NCBI GenBank assembly: GCA_036397555.1 | Contig: DASWIS010000015.1 | Span: 1 to 64,000 of the forward strand | Reading direction: 5' to 3' | DNA from: Candidatus Zixiibacteriota bacterium | GTDB taxonomy: Bacteria; Zixibacteria; MSB-5A5; WJJR01 | Length of the DNA stretch: 64,000 nucleotides | Shown here: positions 17,729 through 26,401 of the stretch, one piece after another | Layout of the letters: each line of letters begins with the position of its first letter | Position numbering within the stretch: the stretch's first letter is position 1 | The notes under the pieces: model-generated | Database searches by the model: none | Seen by the model: only the letters and a program-made list of their open reading frames with translations | Told to the model about the DNA's origin: nothing | Position numbers and translations under genes: made by a program

Positions 17729-18751
17729 ATGAGATTCGCCGCACAACATTGGCTGTGGGGTCTGATGGCCGTCCCGATCCTCGCTGTCATCCTGGCGTGG
17801 GCGTGGCGTATGCGCCGGCGTCTGGCGGCTCGGTTCGCCGAGAAAGCGCTCTGGACGCGCCTGGCGCCCGATGTCAATTACGCCGTCCGTGGCTGGAAGC
17901 TGACCTGCGGGCTGTTGGCGATTGCCCTGATGATCTTCGCCGTCGCCTCTCCGCAGTGGGGGGCCAGCGCGGTGATGTTGCAACGACGTGGTCTGGATAT
18001 TGTCGTGGCGCTCGATGTCTCCCGTTCGATGCTCGCCTCCGATGTCAAGCCGAATCGTCTGGATCGGGCCAAACGCGAAATCGTCGAAATCTTCAATCGC
18101 CTTTCCGGAGATCGCATCGGGCTGGTCGTGTTCGCCGGCGACGCCTATGTCCAATTTCCGTTGACCATCGACGCCGCCGCGGCGCGCATGCTGCTGGACG
18201 CGGTCGACTCGCGGTCGGCCGGACGTCCCGGCACCATCCTGGATGTCGCCATCCGCAAGGCGGTCGCAATGTTTGAAACCGATGAACGCAAGTTCAAGGT
18301 GCTCGTGCTGATTTCCGACGGCGAAGGTCTGGAAGGCGATCCCCTGGCCGCCGCCCGGGAAGCGGCCCAAACCGGGGTGCGCATCTACACCGTCGGCATC
18401 GGCACGCCGGGAGGCGAGCCGATTCCCGAATTCGATGACAACGGCCGGCAGACCGGGTTCAAAAAGGATCAAAGCGGGCAGGTCGTGCTCTCGAAGCTCG
18501 ACGAGGTGACTCTGCAAAAAATCGCGCTGGCGACCGAAGGGCGCTACTTCCGTGCCGGACCCGCGCAAATGGAGTTAGACGAGCTGTTCGCCGAGTTGGC
18601 CAAGCTGGAGAAGAAGGAACTCGAGGGGCGGCTGTTCACGGAATTCGAGGAACGCTACCAATACTTTTTGGTGCCGGCGTTCCTGCTGCTGGGCCTGGAA
18701 ATGGCACTCGTCGAACGGCGCCGACGTCGCCGAACCGGGACGAACGCATGA
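17729..18751 (+). CDS. batB: BatB, VWA-domain membrane protein
   Basis: 340 residues. Two N-terminal transmembrane helices (about 7-25 and 58-74) precede a VWA domain with the MIDAS LDVSRSM (Asp96, Ser98, Ser100) and GRPGTILDVAIRKAVAMF, then VLVLISDGEGLEGD. A helix near 305-325 (FLVPAFLLLGLEMALVE) is close to the C-terminal RRRRRRTG. It is a paralogue of BatA 17 bases upstream. Its stop overlaps the batC start (ATGA), a sign of coupled translation. Confidence 0.92.
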   Translation: MRFAAQHWLWGLMAVPILAVILAWAWRMRRRLAARFAEKALWTRLAPDVNYAVRGWKLTCGLLAIALMIFAVASPQWGASAVMLQRRGLDIVVALDVSRSMLASDVKPNRLDRAKREIVEIFNRLSGDRIGLVVFAGDAYVQFPLTIDAAAARMLLDAVDSRSAGRPGTILDVAIRKAVAMFETDERKFKVLVLISDGEGLEGDPLAAAREAAQTGVRIYTVGIGTPGGEPIPEFDDNGRQTGFKKDQSGQVVLSKLDEVTLQKIALATEGRYFRAGPAQMELDELFAELAKLEKKELEGRLFTEFEERYQYFLVPAFLLLGLEMALVERRRRRRTGTNA

Positions 18752-19554
18752 GACTCCCGATGAACAATGCGACGCTTGCCGTCCTGCGCATCTGCGCATG
18801 CGCCGGATTGCTGCTTGTCCCGACATCGGCCAGAGCCGATCAATTCGCCGAGTTCATCAACACGGGAAACAGACTCTACGAACAGGGCCATCTTGACTCG
18901 GCGCTGGAACGATACCGCGCGGCCCAATTGGAACGGCCCGATGCGAAGGAGGCCGAGTACAACATCGGCAATGTCATGCACCACCGTGGCGCACTCGATT
19001 CCGCGCTGGCCGCGTATCAGGATGCCGCCCATGCGTCCGACAGCACGCTCCACCCACGCGCCCACTACAACATGGGCAACACGCTGTACCGCGGCAGCCA
19101 ATACGCACCGGCGGTCGAGGCGTATCGCCAGGCGCTCATCGCCGATCCCGACGACCTTGATGCCAAGCACAATCTCGAATTGGCGCTCCGGCAGATGATC
19201 GATGACTCGACGCAAAAGAAACCGGAGCAACAGCCGGACGATCAGCAATCCGATTCGACACAACAGCAACAGCAGCAACAGCAGCCCGACTCGTCACAAC
19301 AGGAACAGAATCAGCAGCAACAGCAGCAAAACACCGATCAACAGGACAACCGGCAGCAGGATGCCCCATCGACCGAGCAACAAGGCGACCAGCAGCAGCC
19401 CGCCGAGCAGAGGCAGTCGCAGGCGCAACAGGAAGGCATGACGCCGCAGGACGCGCAGCGGCTGCTCGATGCCCTCAAACAGGATGAGCTCAATCTCCAG
19501 AAGCAACGCACCCAACGCAGCGCCCGGGGCGTGCCGGTGCTGAAGGACTGGTAA
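18748..19554 (+). CDS. batC: BatC, TPR protein with Gln-rich tail
   Basis: 268 residues. A signal peptide (LRICACAGLLLVP... ending ARA) is followed by three TPR-like units, about 30-140: FINTGNRLYEQGHLDSALERY, EAEYNIGNVMHHRGALDSA and HYNMGNTLYRGSQYAPAVEAY. From about residue 155 to 245 the chain is low complexity, mostly Gln with Asp, Ser and Pro, and then a short helical end. TPR plus periplasmic location is the build of BatC. The Gln tract uses CAG and CAA in mixed runs, so it may vary in length by slippage. It overlaps batB and ends one base before batD. Confidence 0.85.
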   Translation: MRLPMNNATLAVLRICACAGLLLVPTSARADQFAEFINTGNRLYEQGHLDSALERYRAAQLERPDAKEAEYNIGNVMHHRGALDSALAAYQDAAHASDSTLHPRAHYNMGNTLYRGSQYAPAVEAYRQALIADPDDLDAKHNLELALRQMIDDSTQKKPEQQPDDQQSDSTQQQQQQQQPDSSQQEQNQQQQQQNTDQQDNRQQDAPSTEQQGDQQQPAEQRQSQAQQEGMTPQDAQRLLDALKQDELNLQKQRTQRSARGVPVLKDW

Positions 19555-19555
19555 A

Positions 19556-21349
19556 ATGTCCCGTGCCCGCATCACCATCCTCGCATGCCTGCTGGCGGCA
19601 CTGCCACCGGCGGCGCGGGCCGACATCCGTTTCACCGCGTCGGTCGACACCGACAGCATCCCGCGCGACGGCGTTGTCCACTTCACGCTGACGCTGCAGG
19701 CGCCCGAGCAGTCGCTGCCGAATCCGACGCTGCCGGATCTCGGCGCATTCGAGGTATTCTCTTCGGGACGAGCGCAGAACGTCTCGTACGTCGATGGGCG
19801 CGTCACGACATCGATTGCCTACAACTACGCTCTCGTGCCGCGGGGCCCGGGCAACTACACGATCGGCGAAGCGAAAGTCACGATCGACGGTAAAGAATAC
19901 ACCACCCAGCCGATCGCCATCGTCGTCACCAAGGAGGGTGCGGGCTCCGTCACGCAACAACAGCGTCAACAGCCGCCGCCTGAGACTCCGGACCGCGAAA
20001 AACCCGGCGGCAAACGCGAAGGAATCTTCATCACCACCTCGCTGGACAAGGACACCGCGTTGGTCAACGAGCCCGTGACCTTCATCTTTCGGTTCTACCG
20101 GGCGCAACGGCTGCTCTCCAGCCCGGAATACAATCGCCCCGAGTTCCCCGGATTCTGGGTCGAAGAGCTCTCGCCGCAGCGGCGATACCGCCGAACCATC
20201 GACGGCGTCGAATACGACGTCACCGAACTGCGGACGATGCTCTTTCCCACCGACGCCGGGGTCAAGACGATCGAACCGGCGCGCCTGAAGATCGCGATTC
20301 CGAATCGATCCCGCGGTTCCGCGCTCGATCCGTTCGGTCGCGACATCTTCGGGCTGATAGGCGGGGAGGACCGCGTCCTGCAGTCCGATCCGCTTTCACT
20401 GATTGTTCTCGCGCCGCCCGCGCGGGGACGTCCGGAGAACTGGTCGGGCCTGGTGGGACGCTTTCGAATGAAGTCGTCGGTCAGTGCACGTGAAGTCGCA
20501 GTGGGCGACCCGATCACCGTGACCGTGACGATTGAAGGAGAAGGGAACATCAAATCGATTGCCCGGCCGCAATTCGACTCGATTCCCGATTTCCGGACGT
20601 TCTCTGCGGGCACATCCGAGACCGTTTCGAAAGAGGGCTACCGAATCGGGGGGATGAAATCCTTCGAGGAAGTGTTCGTTCCGCAGCGCGCCGGTGTCTA
20701 TGCGCTCCCGGTCTTCTCCCTGTGCTATTATGATTTGAACAGTCAGCGCTACGCAACCCTCACAAGCGACACGATCACCGTCACCGTGACCGGCGCGTCG
20801 ACTGACTTCTCTCTGCCGTCGCTGCGGCTCCAGCCCGATGAGCTCTCCGACCTCGCCGCCGATGTGCGCTTTCTGAAGACCGATGGAACCGATCTGCGCA
20901 CGGTCGCCGGACCCGGCCTGTTCGGTCCGGCATTCTGGGCCGGGCATCTCGTGCCGCTCTGCGGCCTTCTGGCATTCGTCGGATGGCGGCGACGGATTCT
21001 CAGGGACCAGGCCAACCCGGCGTCGCGCCGACGCCGACTGGCGTATCGCTCGGCCCTGCAGCGTCTCCGCAACGGCGAGTCGGCGCGCGTCTCGACCGCG
21101 GATGTCGCATCGGCGCTCGAACAGTTCTTTTCCGACCGCTACAACTGCGCCGCGCGCGGGCTGCGTCGCAATGACATGCGCGACCTGCTCGCCAAAGACC
21201 GTGTGCCCGAATCGACTTTGAATGAGTACATGGACCTGTTGGATTGGTGCGACCGCAGCCGCTACGTTCCGGCCGATTCCGACGGCGCCCCGTCGGAGTT
21301 GATCACGCGTGCCATATCGCTTCTCGCCGAATTCGAGCAGTCACGATGA
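19556..21349 (+). CDS. batD: BatD, periplasmic beta-domain membrane protein
   Basis: 597 residues, near the usual BatD size. A signal peptide ends at AARA. The BatD pattern follows: IRFTASVDTDSIPRDGVVHF, LPDLGAFEVFSSGRAQN, YNYALVPRGPGNYTIGEAKV. A second pattern, KDTALVNEPVTFIFRFYRA, starts near 165. A third beta domain with GRFRMKSSVSAREVAVGDPI begins near 300. A transmembrane helix lies near 460, and the cytoplasmic tail is helical with ASALEQFFSDRY. The stop codon overlaps the batE start (ATGA). Confidence 0.93.
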   Translation: MSRARITILACLLAALPPAARADIRFTASVDTDSIPRDGVVHFTLTLQAPEQSLPNPTLPDLGAFEVFSSGRAQNVSYVDGRVTTSIAYNYALVPRGPGNYTIGEAKVTIDGKEYTTQPIAIVVTKEGAGSVTQQQRQQPPPETPDREKPGGKREGIFITTSLDKDTALVNEPVTFIFRFYRAQRLLSSPEYNRPEFPGFWVEELSPQRRYRRTIDGVEYDVTELRTMLFPTDAGVKTIEPARLKIAIPNRSRGSALDPFGRDIFGLIGGEDRVLQSDPLSLIVLAPPARGRPENWSGLVGRFRMKSSVSAREVAVGDPITVTVTIEGEGNIKSIARPQFDSIPDFRTFSAGTSETVSKEGYRIGGMKSFEEVFVPQRAGVYALPVFSLCYYDLNSQRYATLTSDTITVTVTGASTDFSLPSLRLQPDELSDLAADVRFLKTDGTDLRTVAGPGLFGPAFWAGHLVPLCGLLAFVGWRRRILRDQANPASRRRRLAYRSALQRLRNGESARVSTADVASALEQFFSDRYNCAARGLRRNDMRDLLAKDRVPESTLNEYMDLLDWCDRSRYVPADSDGAPSELITRAISLLAEFEQSR

Positions 21350-22137
21350 TCCGACCGACGATCAACCCGCGCCGCGCCGGGCATTGGACTATCGCCGCCT
21401 GGGCGCTGGCGAGCATCGGGCTGTTGTCCGAATCGGCGCACGCGCAGACGCCCGAAGTCATCTTCGATGCCGCCGTGTCGGCGTATCAGCGGGGCAGGTT
21501 CGACTCGGCGGCAGTGGGATTTCTTTCACTGGCGCGCGCCGGAATCGATGACGCGCGCGTCTGGTACAACCTCGGCAATTCGCACTTTAAGGCCGGGCGC
21601 ATCGGCTCGGCGCTGGTTGCGTACCGGCGCGGACTGCGATTGCATCCGCGCGATGCCGATTTGCAGGCCAATCTGCGCTACGTCAGTCTCTTCGCCGTCG
21701 ACAAGATCGAGCCGGTCGGCGTATTCTTCCTGGAAGAATGGTGGCGCGCCGTGGCCGACCGCATCTCCTTCAGCGAGGCCCGTACACTTGCCGCGCTGGC
21801 CATGTGGTGCGCGGTTTTGCTGACAGTCGGTCGGCTCTGGCCCGGCCCGCGACCGCGCGTGGCCCTCTGGTTGGTGATTGCCGGCTGGGGTCTCTGGCTG
21901 AGCGCAACCGGCGCCGCAGCATCGCGCTATGCGCGTGATGTTCAGCGACGCGACGGCGTGATCGTGGTCGCGCGCGCCGATGTCCGCAGCGGTCCCGGCG
22001 ACAGCTACGCGCTCCAGTTTACCGCCCATGACGGGCTTTCCGGCACGATTCAGCGTACCGATTCGGCGTGGCACTTCGTGCTGTTCCCCAATGGGCTGAA
22101 GGGATGGATCGCCGCCGCGGATTTTGAGCTCATCTGA
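21346..22137 (+). CDS. batE: BatE, TPR and SH3-like membrane protein
   Basis: 263 residues from ATG 21346, which overlaps the batD stop. A longer in-frame extension would run into batD and has no support. The signal peptide ends AHA, followed by TPR units (VIFDAAVSAYQRGRFDSAAV, ARVWYNLGNSHFKAGRIGSA). Two transmembrane helices lie near 145-195. The C-terminal part is an SH3-like domain: VVARADVRSGPGDSYALQF and WHFVLFPNGLKGWIAAADF. TPR, two helices and SH3b is the BatE layout. It closes the Bat operon. Confidence 0.9.
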   Translation: MIRPTINPRRAGHWTIAAWALASIGLLSESAHAQTPEVIFDAAVSAYQRGRFDSAAVGFLSLARAGIDDARVWYNLGNSHFKAGRIGSALVAYRRGLRLHPRDADLQANLRYVSLFAVDKIEPVGVFFLEEWWRAVADRISFSEARTLAALAMWCAVLLTVGRLWPGPRPRVALWLVIAGWGLWLSATGAAASRYARDVQRRDGVIVVARADVRSGPGDSYALQFTAHDGLSGTIQRTDSAWHFVLFPNGLKGWIAAADFELI

Positions 22138-22221
22138 GCGCCTGGGCCGCCCGCTGATAGTGGTTGATTCCTGTGCAAACGGCCTCGATTTTCACAGCAG
22201 GCATGTCATGGCTGTTGGTCG

Positions 22222-22239
22222 CGCGCGACATGTCGCGCG
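22222..22239. other. 18-bp perfect palindrome upstream of the flippase-like gene
   Basis: CGCGCGACATGTCGCGCG is fully self-complementary and ends 13 bases before ATG 22253. It could be an operator or the end of the Bat operon. No T-run follows, so a terminator is less likely. Confidence 0.55.
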
Positions 22240-22252
22240 ACGGCGCTGAGCG

Positions 22253-23365
22253 ATGAATCCGCGTACGCGACGCACCAGGTTGCTCCGCATCGCACTGTTT
22301 GTGGCGGCGCTGGCGGCGCTCGTCTACATCCTGCGCGACATCGATCCTGCCGCGGTCTGGCACACGCTCCTGAGGATGAATCCGTGGCTCTTGCTGCCGG
22401 TGGCGATCGGCGTTCTGGTCATGCCGCTGGTTCGGGCCATGCGGCTGCGGCTGATTATGGAGCCGCAACAGGCCCTGGCGCCGATGCGTGTCTTTTCCGC
22501 CTACAACATCGGGCAACTGCTCAATGTCATGCTGCCCGCGCTGACCGGACAGGTCGCGCGGGTGCTGTTTTTCTCCCGGACATTCCCCATCACCAAGACC
22601 TTCGCGTTCGCCTCGGTCATGCTTGAAGTGCTATTCGACGGGCTGGTGCTGGTGGTGATGATCTTTGCGGCATCGTTTCTGGTCGTCATGCCCGACTGGA
22701 TGGTCAAAGGCGAAGTGGTCGTCTTCATCGCCTGCCTGCTGCTGTTGGGATTTTTCTACCGCATTCTCCACCGACACCGCAATCCGAACCGTCGCCCCAG
22801 TCTGCTGCGCAAGAAACTCCCCGCCGGGGTGTTGCGCCGCTGGGACAACATGAAAGAATCGTTTCTGGCGGGGCTGGATATGCTCACGTCGCGCCGCCAT
22901 CTGACGCTCGTCGTGCTGTTGTCGATCCTGTCGTGGGTGTCCCATGCTCTGATCGTCATGTTCCTGCTGCAGGCGTTCGGATTCTCGGTGCCGTTTTGGG
23001 GCGCCATCGTCATCCTTATCGTCAACACATTGGCGATCATGATTCCGGTCAGTCCCGGCAATCTGGGTGTGTTTCAAGTGGCGTCGGTGGTCGGGTTGGC
23101 GTTTTTTCATGTGCCCAAGGATGAGGCGCTGGCGTTTTCGATCGTCCTGCATGTCGCCGAACTGGGACCGATCTTCGCGCTCGGGGCGGTGTCGTCGCTG
23201 ACCGGCCACGTACGCATCCGTGAGTACACCGACGCCGATCTGCTCAGCGAAGAAGAGCGACTCAAAGAATCGCTTGACGACTCCCGCTTGCAGCCCACGC
23301 CTCAGACGGCACAAGATGAATCAGTTATTGCTCCCGGGACGGAGCCGCAATCCGGCGCTCCGTAG
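22253..23365 (+). CDS. flippase-like membrane protein (UPF0104/LPG synthase TM-domain family)
   Basis: 370 residues with about eight transmembrane segments. The N-terminal motif RIALFVAALAALVYILRDID and the central LRLIMEPQ... AYNIGQLLNVMLPALTGQVARVLFFSRTF follow the pattern of the flippase-like domain (UPF0104; also the membrane half of MprF). The later motif IPVSPGNLGVFQVASVVGL is also typical. The family is associated with lipid or lipid-linked substrate movement, but the substrate is unknown here. The C-terminal 50 residues are charged and cytoplasmic. Only 35 bases separate it from rsgA, which may be co-transcribed. Confidence 0.85.
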   Translation: MNPRTRRTRLLRIALFVAALAALVYILRDIDPAAVWHTLLRMNPWLLLPVAIGVLVMPLVRAMRLRLIMEPQQALAPMRVFSAYNIGQLLNVMLPALTGQVARVLFFSRTFPITKTFAFASVMLEVLFDGLVLVVMIFAASFLVVMPDWMVKGEVVVFIACLLLLGFFYRILHRHRNPNRRPSLLRKKLPAGVLRRWDNMKESFLAGLDMLTSRRHLTLVVLLSILSWVSHALIVMFLLQAFGFSVPFWGAIVILIVNTLAIMIPVSPGNLGVFQVASVVGLAFFHVPKDEALAFSIVLHVAELGPIFALGAVSSLTGHVRIREYTDADLLSEEERLKESLDDSRLQPTPQTAQDESVIAPGTEPQSGAP

Positions 23366-23400
23366 TTTCACTGTGTGCGATACCCGGCACATTCCTCACG

Positions 23401-24327
23401 ATGAATGACGATTCCCGACAGCTTCAGGGCCGGGTGATCCAAAGCTACGGAAATCGCTATGTCGTCCAGTCCGTTGCCGGAACCTACGATTGCGGGCTGC
23501 GCGGACGGCTGCGCCTCAGCGATCAACCGACCCGGACGCCCGTGGCCGTCGGTGATCATGTGATCTTTGCGACCGAAGGTCCGGGTATCGGAATGATCGA
23601 GGAGGTCGAGGAACGCCGCAATCGCATCTCCCGCCCCGATGTCATTAAGCCGGGACAAGAACAGGTCCTGGTGGCCAATTGCGACCAGCTCGTCGTCGTC
23701 GCCTCGGTCAGCCGCCCGAAGCTCAAGCTCGGCGCCATCGACCGCTTCCTGCTCATTGCCGAGCGGGAGAGGATGACCGGCGTGGTCGTCATCAATAAGT
23801 CGGATCTGGCATCAAAGGCCGAACTCGATCACGCGCTCGGCGTGTACAACTCCGCAGGGTATCCCGCGCTGGCGACATCGGCCGTGACCGGAGATGGGCT
23901 CGAAGAATTGCGCCGGATGTTGACCCTGAAGACCTCGATTCTCGCCGGACATTCCGGTGTCGGAAAGTCGTCGCTCGTCATGGCCCTTGATCCCACCTTG
24001 AATCTGCGCACCGCCGCGGTCTCCGAGGCGACCGGGAAGGGCTCGCACACGACGACCACTGTGCGCCTGTTCCCGTTGCGCGCCGGCGGTTACATTGCCG
24101 ACATGCCGGGTCTGCGCGTCATCGGGCTGTGGGGGCTGACCCCCGAGGAACTGCCGGGCTTGTTCCCCGAGTTTGCCTCCCGCGCTCATGGGTGCAAGTT
24201 TCATAATTGCATGCACATCGGCGAGCCGCAATGCGCCGTGGCCGCAGCGCTGGCGTCGGGCGAAATCAGGCCCGAACGTCACCAGGGGTATCTTCGCATT
24301 CGGGAGTCGCTCATAATGAAGGGCTGA
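23401..24327 (+). CDS. rsgA: ribosome small-subunit-dependent GTPase A
   Basis: 308 residues. An N-terminal OB-fold (about 1-75, GRVIQSYGNRYVVQ) precedes a circularly permuted GTPase: G4 NKSD at 132-135 lies before G1 GHSGVGKSS at 183-191, G2 region TTTT at 217-220 and G3 DMPG at 234-237. A zinc-binding knuckle follows with Cys265, Cys270, His272 and Cys278. This order is diagnostic for RsgA/YjeQ. It helps 30S subunit maturation. Confidence 0.97.
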   Translation: MNDDSRQLQGRVIQSYGNRYVVQSVAGTYDCGLRGRLRLSDQPTRTPVAVGDHVIFATEGPGIGMIEEVEERRNRISRPDVIKPGQEQVLVANCDQLVVVASVSRPKLKLGAIDRFLLIAERERMTGVVVINKSDLASKAELDHALGVYNSAGYPALATSAVTGDGLEELRRMLTLKTSILAGHSGVGKSSLVMALDPTLNLRTAAVSEATGKGSHTTTTVRLFPLRAGGYIADMPGLRVIGLWGLTPEELPGLFPEFASRAHGCKFHNCMHIGEPQCAVAAALASGEIRPERHQGYLRIRESLIMKG

Positions 24328-24334
24328 GCCGGGC

Positions 24335-24802
24335 GTGAATGACCCTCACACAAAACCCCCGCAACAGTGGACGACTCCACCGGGGATGACGGCAATACTC
24401 ATGGCGGTGCTGTTCGCCGTCTTCGGCTGTCGTTCCGCTCCGACTGACCCCATCGAGGAAGTCAAGGCCATGATCCCGAAGATCGAGTCGGCACTGAATC
24501 GGCGCCTCATCGGGGATTTGCAGCGGATGGGAACCGGAGAGTTTGAGGCCAACAGTTTCATCATGGACATGGTTGGCCAGCGGGTGGACGCCCAAGCGAC
24601 CCTGTCATTGCGGCGCGCCCAGCTCACTGGGAATGAGATTCACATGGCGCTCGATGCGAAAATGGTTGATAACGCCGGGACATGGACGCAACGTCTATTC
24701 CTGACGATGCTTCAGGACGGACGCTGGAAGATCGCCGCTTATGAGATCGGGACGCCTGATGACGAACTGCCGCCTCTTGACGGCGGGATCGACTCACTGT
24801 AA
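24335..24802 (+). CDS. small lipoprotein of unknown function
   Basis: 155 residues from GTG 24335, seven bases after rsgA; ATG 24386 would also give a signal sequence but without basic residues. The hydrophobic stretch MTAILMAVLFAVFGC ends in a lipobox with Cys32. The mature part resembles a small alpha+beta ligand-binding domain of NTF2-like type, with DLQRMGTGEFEANSFIMDMV and a C-terminal strand motif QDGRWKIAAYEIG. I recognise no specific function. Members of this fold often sit next to signalling or enzyme genes. Confidence 0.55.
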   Translation: MNDPHTKPPQQWTTPPGMTAILMAVLFAVFGCRSAPTDPIEEVKAMIPKIESALNRRLIGDLQRMGTGEFEANSFIMDMVGQRVDAQATLSLRRAQLTGNEIHMALDAKMVDNAGTWTQRLFLTMLQDGRWKIAAYEIGTPDDELPPLDGGIDSL

Positions 24803-24829
24803 ACGCTCAACCGCGAGGATTCCGGACTT

Positions 24830-25357
24830 ATGAAGCAGTCAACATCCAGGCAGATTCTGTTTTTGCTGAGTGCGGCCGTGGTGCTCGGGCTGCTGCGCAA
24901 TGCCGTCGCGCCCGGGAGCATCCCCTGGCGCGGACAATGGGGGCCGCCCCAGGTCGCGCCCGGCGATTCAACCGGCGTACCGCAGTCCGCCCAGCCCGAT
25001 GATCCGCCCTTCATCACTCTGCAAAAGGCGGCCGAAATGCACGCAGATCCCAACGTGGTCTTCATCGATGCCCGCGATCCCGAGGATTTCGAGATGGGCT
25101 GTATCCCCGGCTCGATTCTGTTGCCGTTTGAGATGTTCGATGACTATTGGCCCGCGGTGAGCGAACGACTCTCGCAAGATCGTCCGATCGTCGCCTACTG
25201 TTCCGGTTCCGAGTGCGAAGCGTCGCTGATGCTGGCCCGTCTGCTGGTTCAGGAGCACGGATACGAGCATGTCTACGTCTTCTTCGGCGGCGCGACGATG
25301 TGGGAGGATGCGGGTATGCCGATGGACACCATCCCGGCGCCGCCGCCGGGGGTGTAA
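24830..25357 (+). CDS. rhodanese-like protein, membrane-anchored or exported
   Basis: 175 residues. An N-terminal hydrophobic stretch (QILFLLSAAVVLGLLRNAV) is a signal anchor, then a Pro-rich linker. The rhodanese domain runs about 62-170 with VVFIDARDPEDFEMGCIPGS and the active-site loop CSGSECE, catalytic Cys124, then VYVFFGGATMWEDAGMP. The active Cys and loop are intact. Such proteins carry sulfane sulfur. The next gene is a MauE/DoxX-type membrane protein with a CGC motif, so the pair likely works in sulfur or thiol redox chemistry outside the cytoplasm. Confidence 0.88.
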   Translation: MKQSTSRQILFLLSAAVVLGLLRNAVAPGSIPWRGQWGPPQVAPGDSTGVPQSAQPDDPPFITLQKAAEMHADPNVVFIDARDPEDFEMGCIPGSILLPFEMFDDYWPAVSERLSQDRPIVAYCSGSECEASLMLARLLVQEHGYEHVYVFFGGATMWEDAGMPMDTIPAPPPGV

Positions 25358-25382
25358 AGCGTCACACAACAACGAGGGAACG

Positions 25383-25838
25383 ATGAGTATACTGAGAAAT
25401 GATGCCGTGGCGCTGTTGGTCCGACTCCTCGTCGGGGGGGTCTTCGTCTATGCCTCGCTCGACAAAATCATCCACCCGGCAGGATTCGCCAAGGCGGTCA
25501 ACAACTACCACATCCTACCCAACGATCTCATCAGCATCTTCGCCCTGATTCTGCCATGGCTGGAGCTGCTCTGCGGTATGGCGCTGATCATGGGCACAAA
25601 AGTGTCCGGGGCGGCGCTGATCCTGCTGGGGATGAACTTCATGTTCGTGATCGCGATCGCCAGCGCGCTCGTTCGCGGGCTCAATATCGACTGCGGATGC
25701 TTTTCGACGTCCACACGCGCGCGCACGATCGGTCTGACGACACTCTTGCTGGATATCGGACTGGTTGTTTTAATTTTCTATACGGTGCGTTTCGGTGCGG
25801 GACGCTGGTCGCTGGATCGCCGGACCGTCGCGGCCTGA
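25383..25838 (+). CDS. MauE/DoxX-family redox-associated membrane protein
   Basis: 151 residues from ATG 25383 (AGGG 5-8 bases upstream). About four transmembrane segments. The start motif VRLLVGGVFVYASLDKIIHP and the central region PWLELLCGMALIMG are typical of MauE/DoxX proteins. The short loop NIDCGCFSTS near residue 105 has the two-cysteine CxC motif common to redox-linked members. Its position directly after a rhodanese gene points to thiol or sulfur redox chemistry at the membrane. Confidence 0.88.
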   Translation: MSILRNDAVALLVRLLVGGVFVYASLDKIIHPAGFAKAVNNYHILPNDLISIFALILPWLELLCGMALIMGTKVSGAALILLGMNFMFVIAIASALVRGLNIDCGCFSTSTRARTIGLTTLLLDIGLVVLIFYTVRFGAGRWSLDRRTVAA

Positions 25839-25889
25839 AACCGATCCTACCGAATCGTTGCGACCGCTCGGATCATCCGCCCGCAATCA

Positions 25890-25919
25890 AAAGGACCCTC
25901 TCCCCGCAGAGGGCCCTTT
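25890..25919 (+). terminator. probable terminator after the MauE/DoxX gene
   Basis: Arms at 25890-25901 (AAAGGACCCTCT) and 25908-25919 (AGAGGGCCCTTT) pair over 11 of 12 positions with a 6-base loop. It lies 51 bases after the stop codon. There is no long T-run. Confidence 0.6.
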
Positions 25920-26368
25920 CCGCACTGACCGCGCTGAGCGCAGTCAACGTGTGACTGCTTGCGACGGGCGTCATCGAGACGCCCGCCTGTATCACGTCAG
26001 TAGTGCGAGTAGTCGTTGGGATTGGTGCGCGTCCATGATGGGATGCCGTCGATTCTTGGCCATGGCATGCGTCCGTGCAATTCGCTTGTGGTGAGCGCAA
26101 CCGAACCGCTCACCGCTGGTGCTGTGTCGCCCCAATCCCAGTGTCACGACGAGAGTCGCTCAGGTCCTACCACAAAAGCAACAATTCCCATGCCAATTCG
26201 TGATCACGATTCCGCGGGCCGTAAGTGTCTGATTCTCAACGCACCTGATCCTCACCACGGTCGGCGTGGCCATGATTCAGGGGCTCGTCGCGCAGCGTCT
26301 GCGCCGCCGCGGATTCGATGACGGCCGATTCCATCGCGCATCTGCTTTAATCTCACTCAGATGCGCCA

Positions 26369-26398
26369 ACCCGCAATTCCTGCGCAGACGTTGCGGGT
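26369..26398 (-). terminator. probable terminator of the site-2 protease gene
   Basis: ACCCGCAA at 26369-26376 and TTGCGGGT at 26391-26398 are a perfect 8-bp stem just past the minus-strand stop codon at 26402. No T-run, so assignment is modest. Confidence 0.45.
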
Positions 26399-26401
26399 CC
26401 T

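Larger units (their letters stand above)
25839..26401. other. non-coding convergent gap with several hairpins
   Basis: No protein-like frame is visible in this 560-base gap between convergent genes. It holds hairpins at 25890-25919, 25940-25958 (7-bp stem), 25965-25985 (8-bp stem), 26336-26366 (9-bp stem GCGCATCTG) and 26369-26398. The part from about 25990 to 26330 holds nothing I recognise. Confidence 0.6.

Noticed and set aside
25873-26321. Short coding frames in the convergent gap
   Set aside because: Composition is not protein-like, no ribosome site is present, and the region is full of hairpins.
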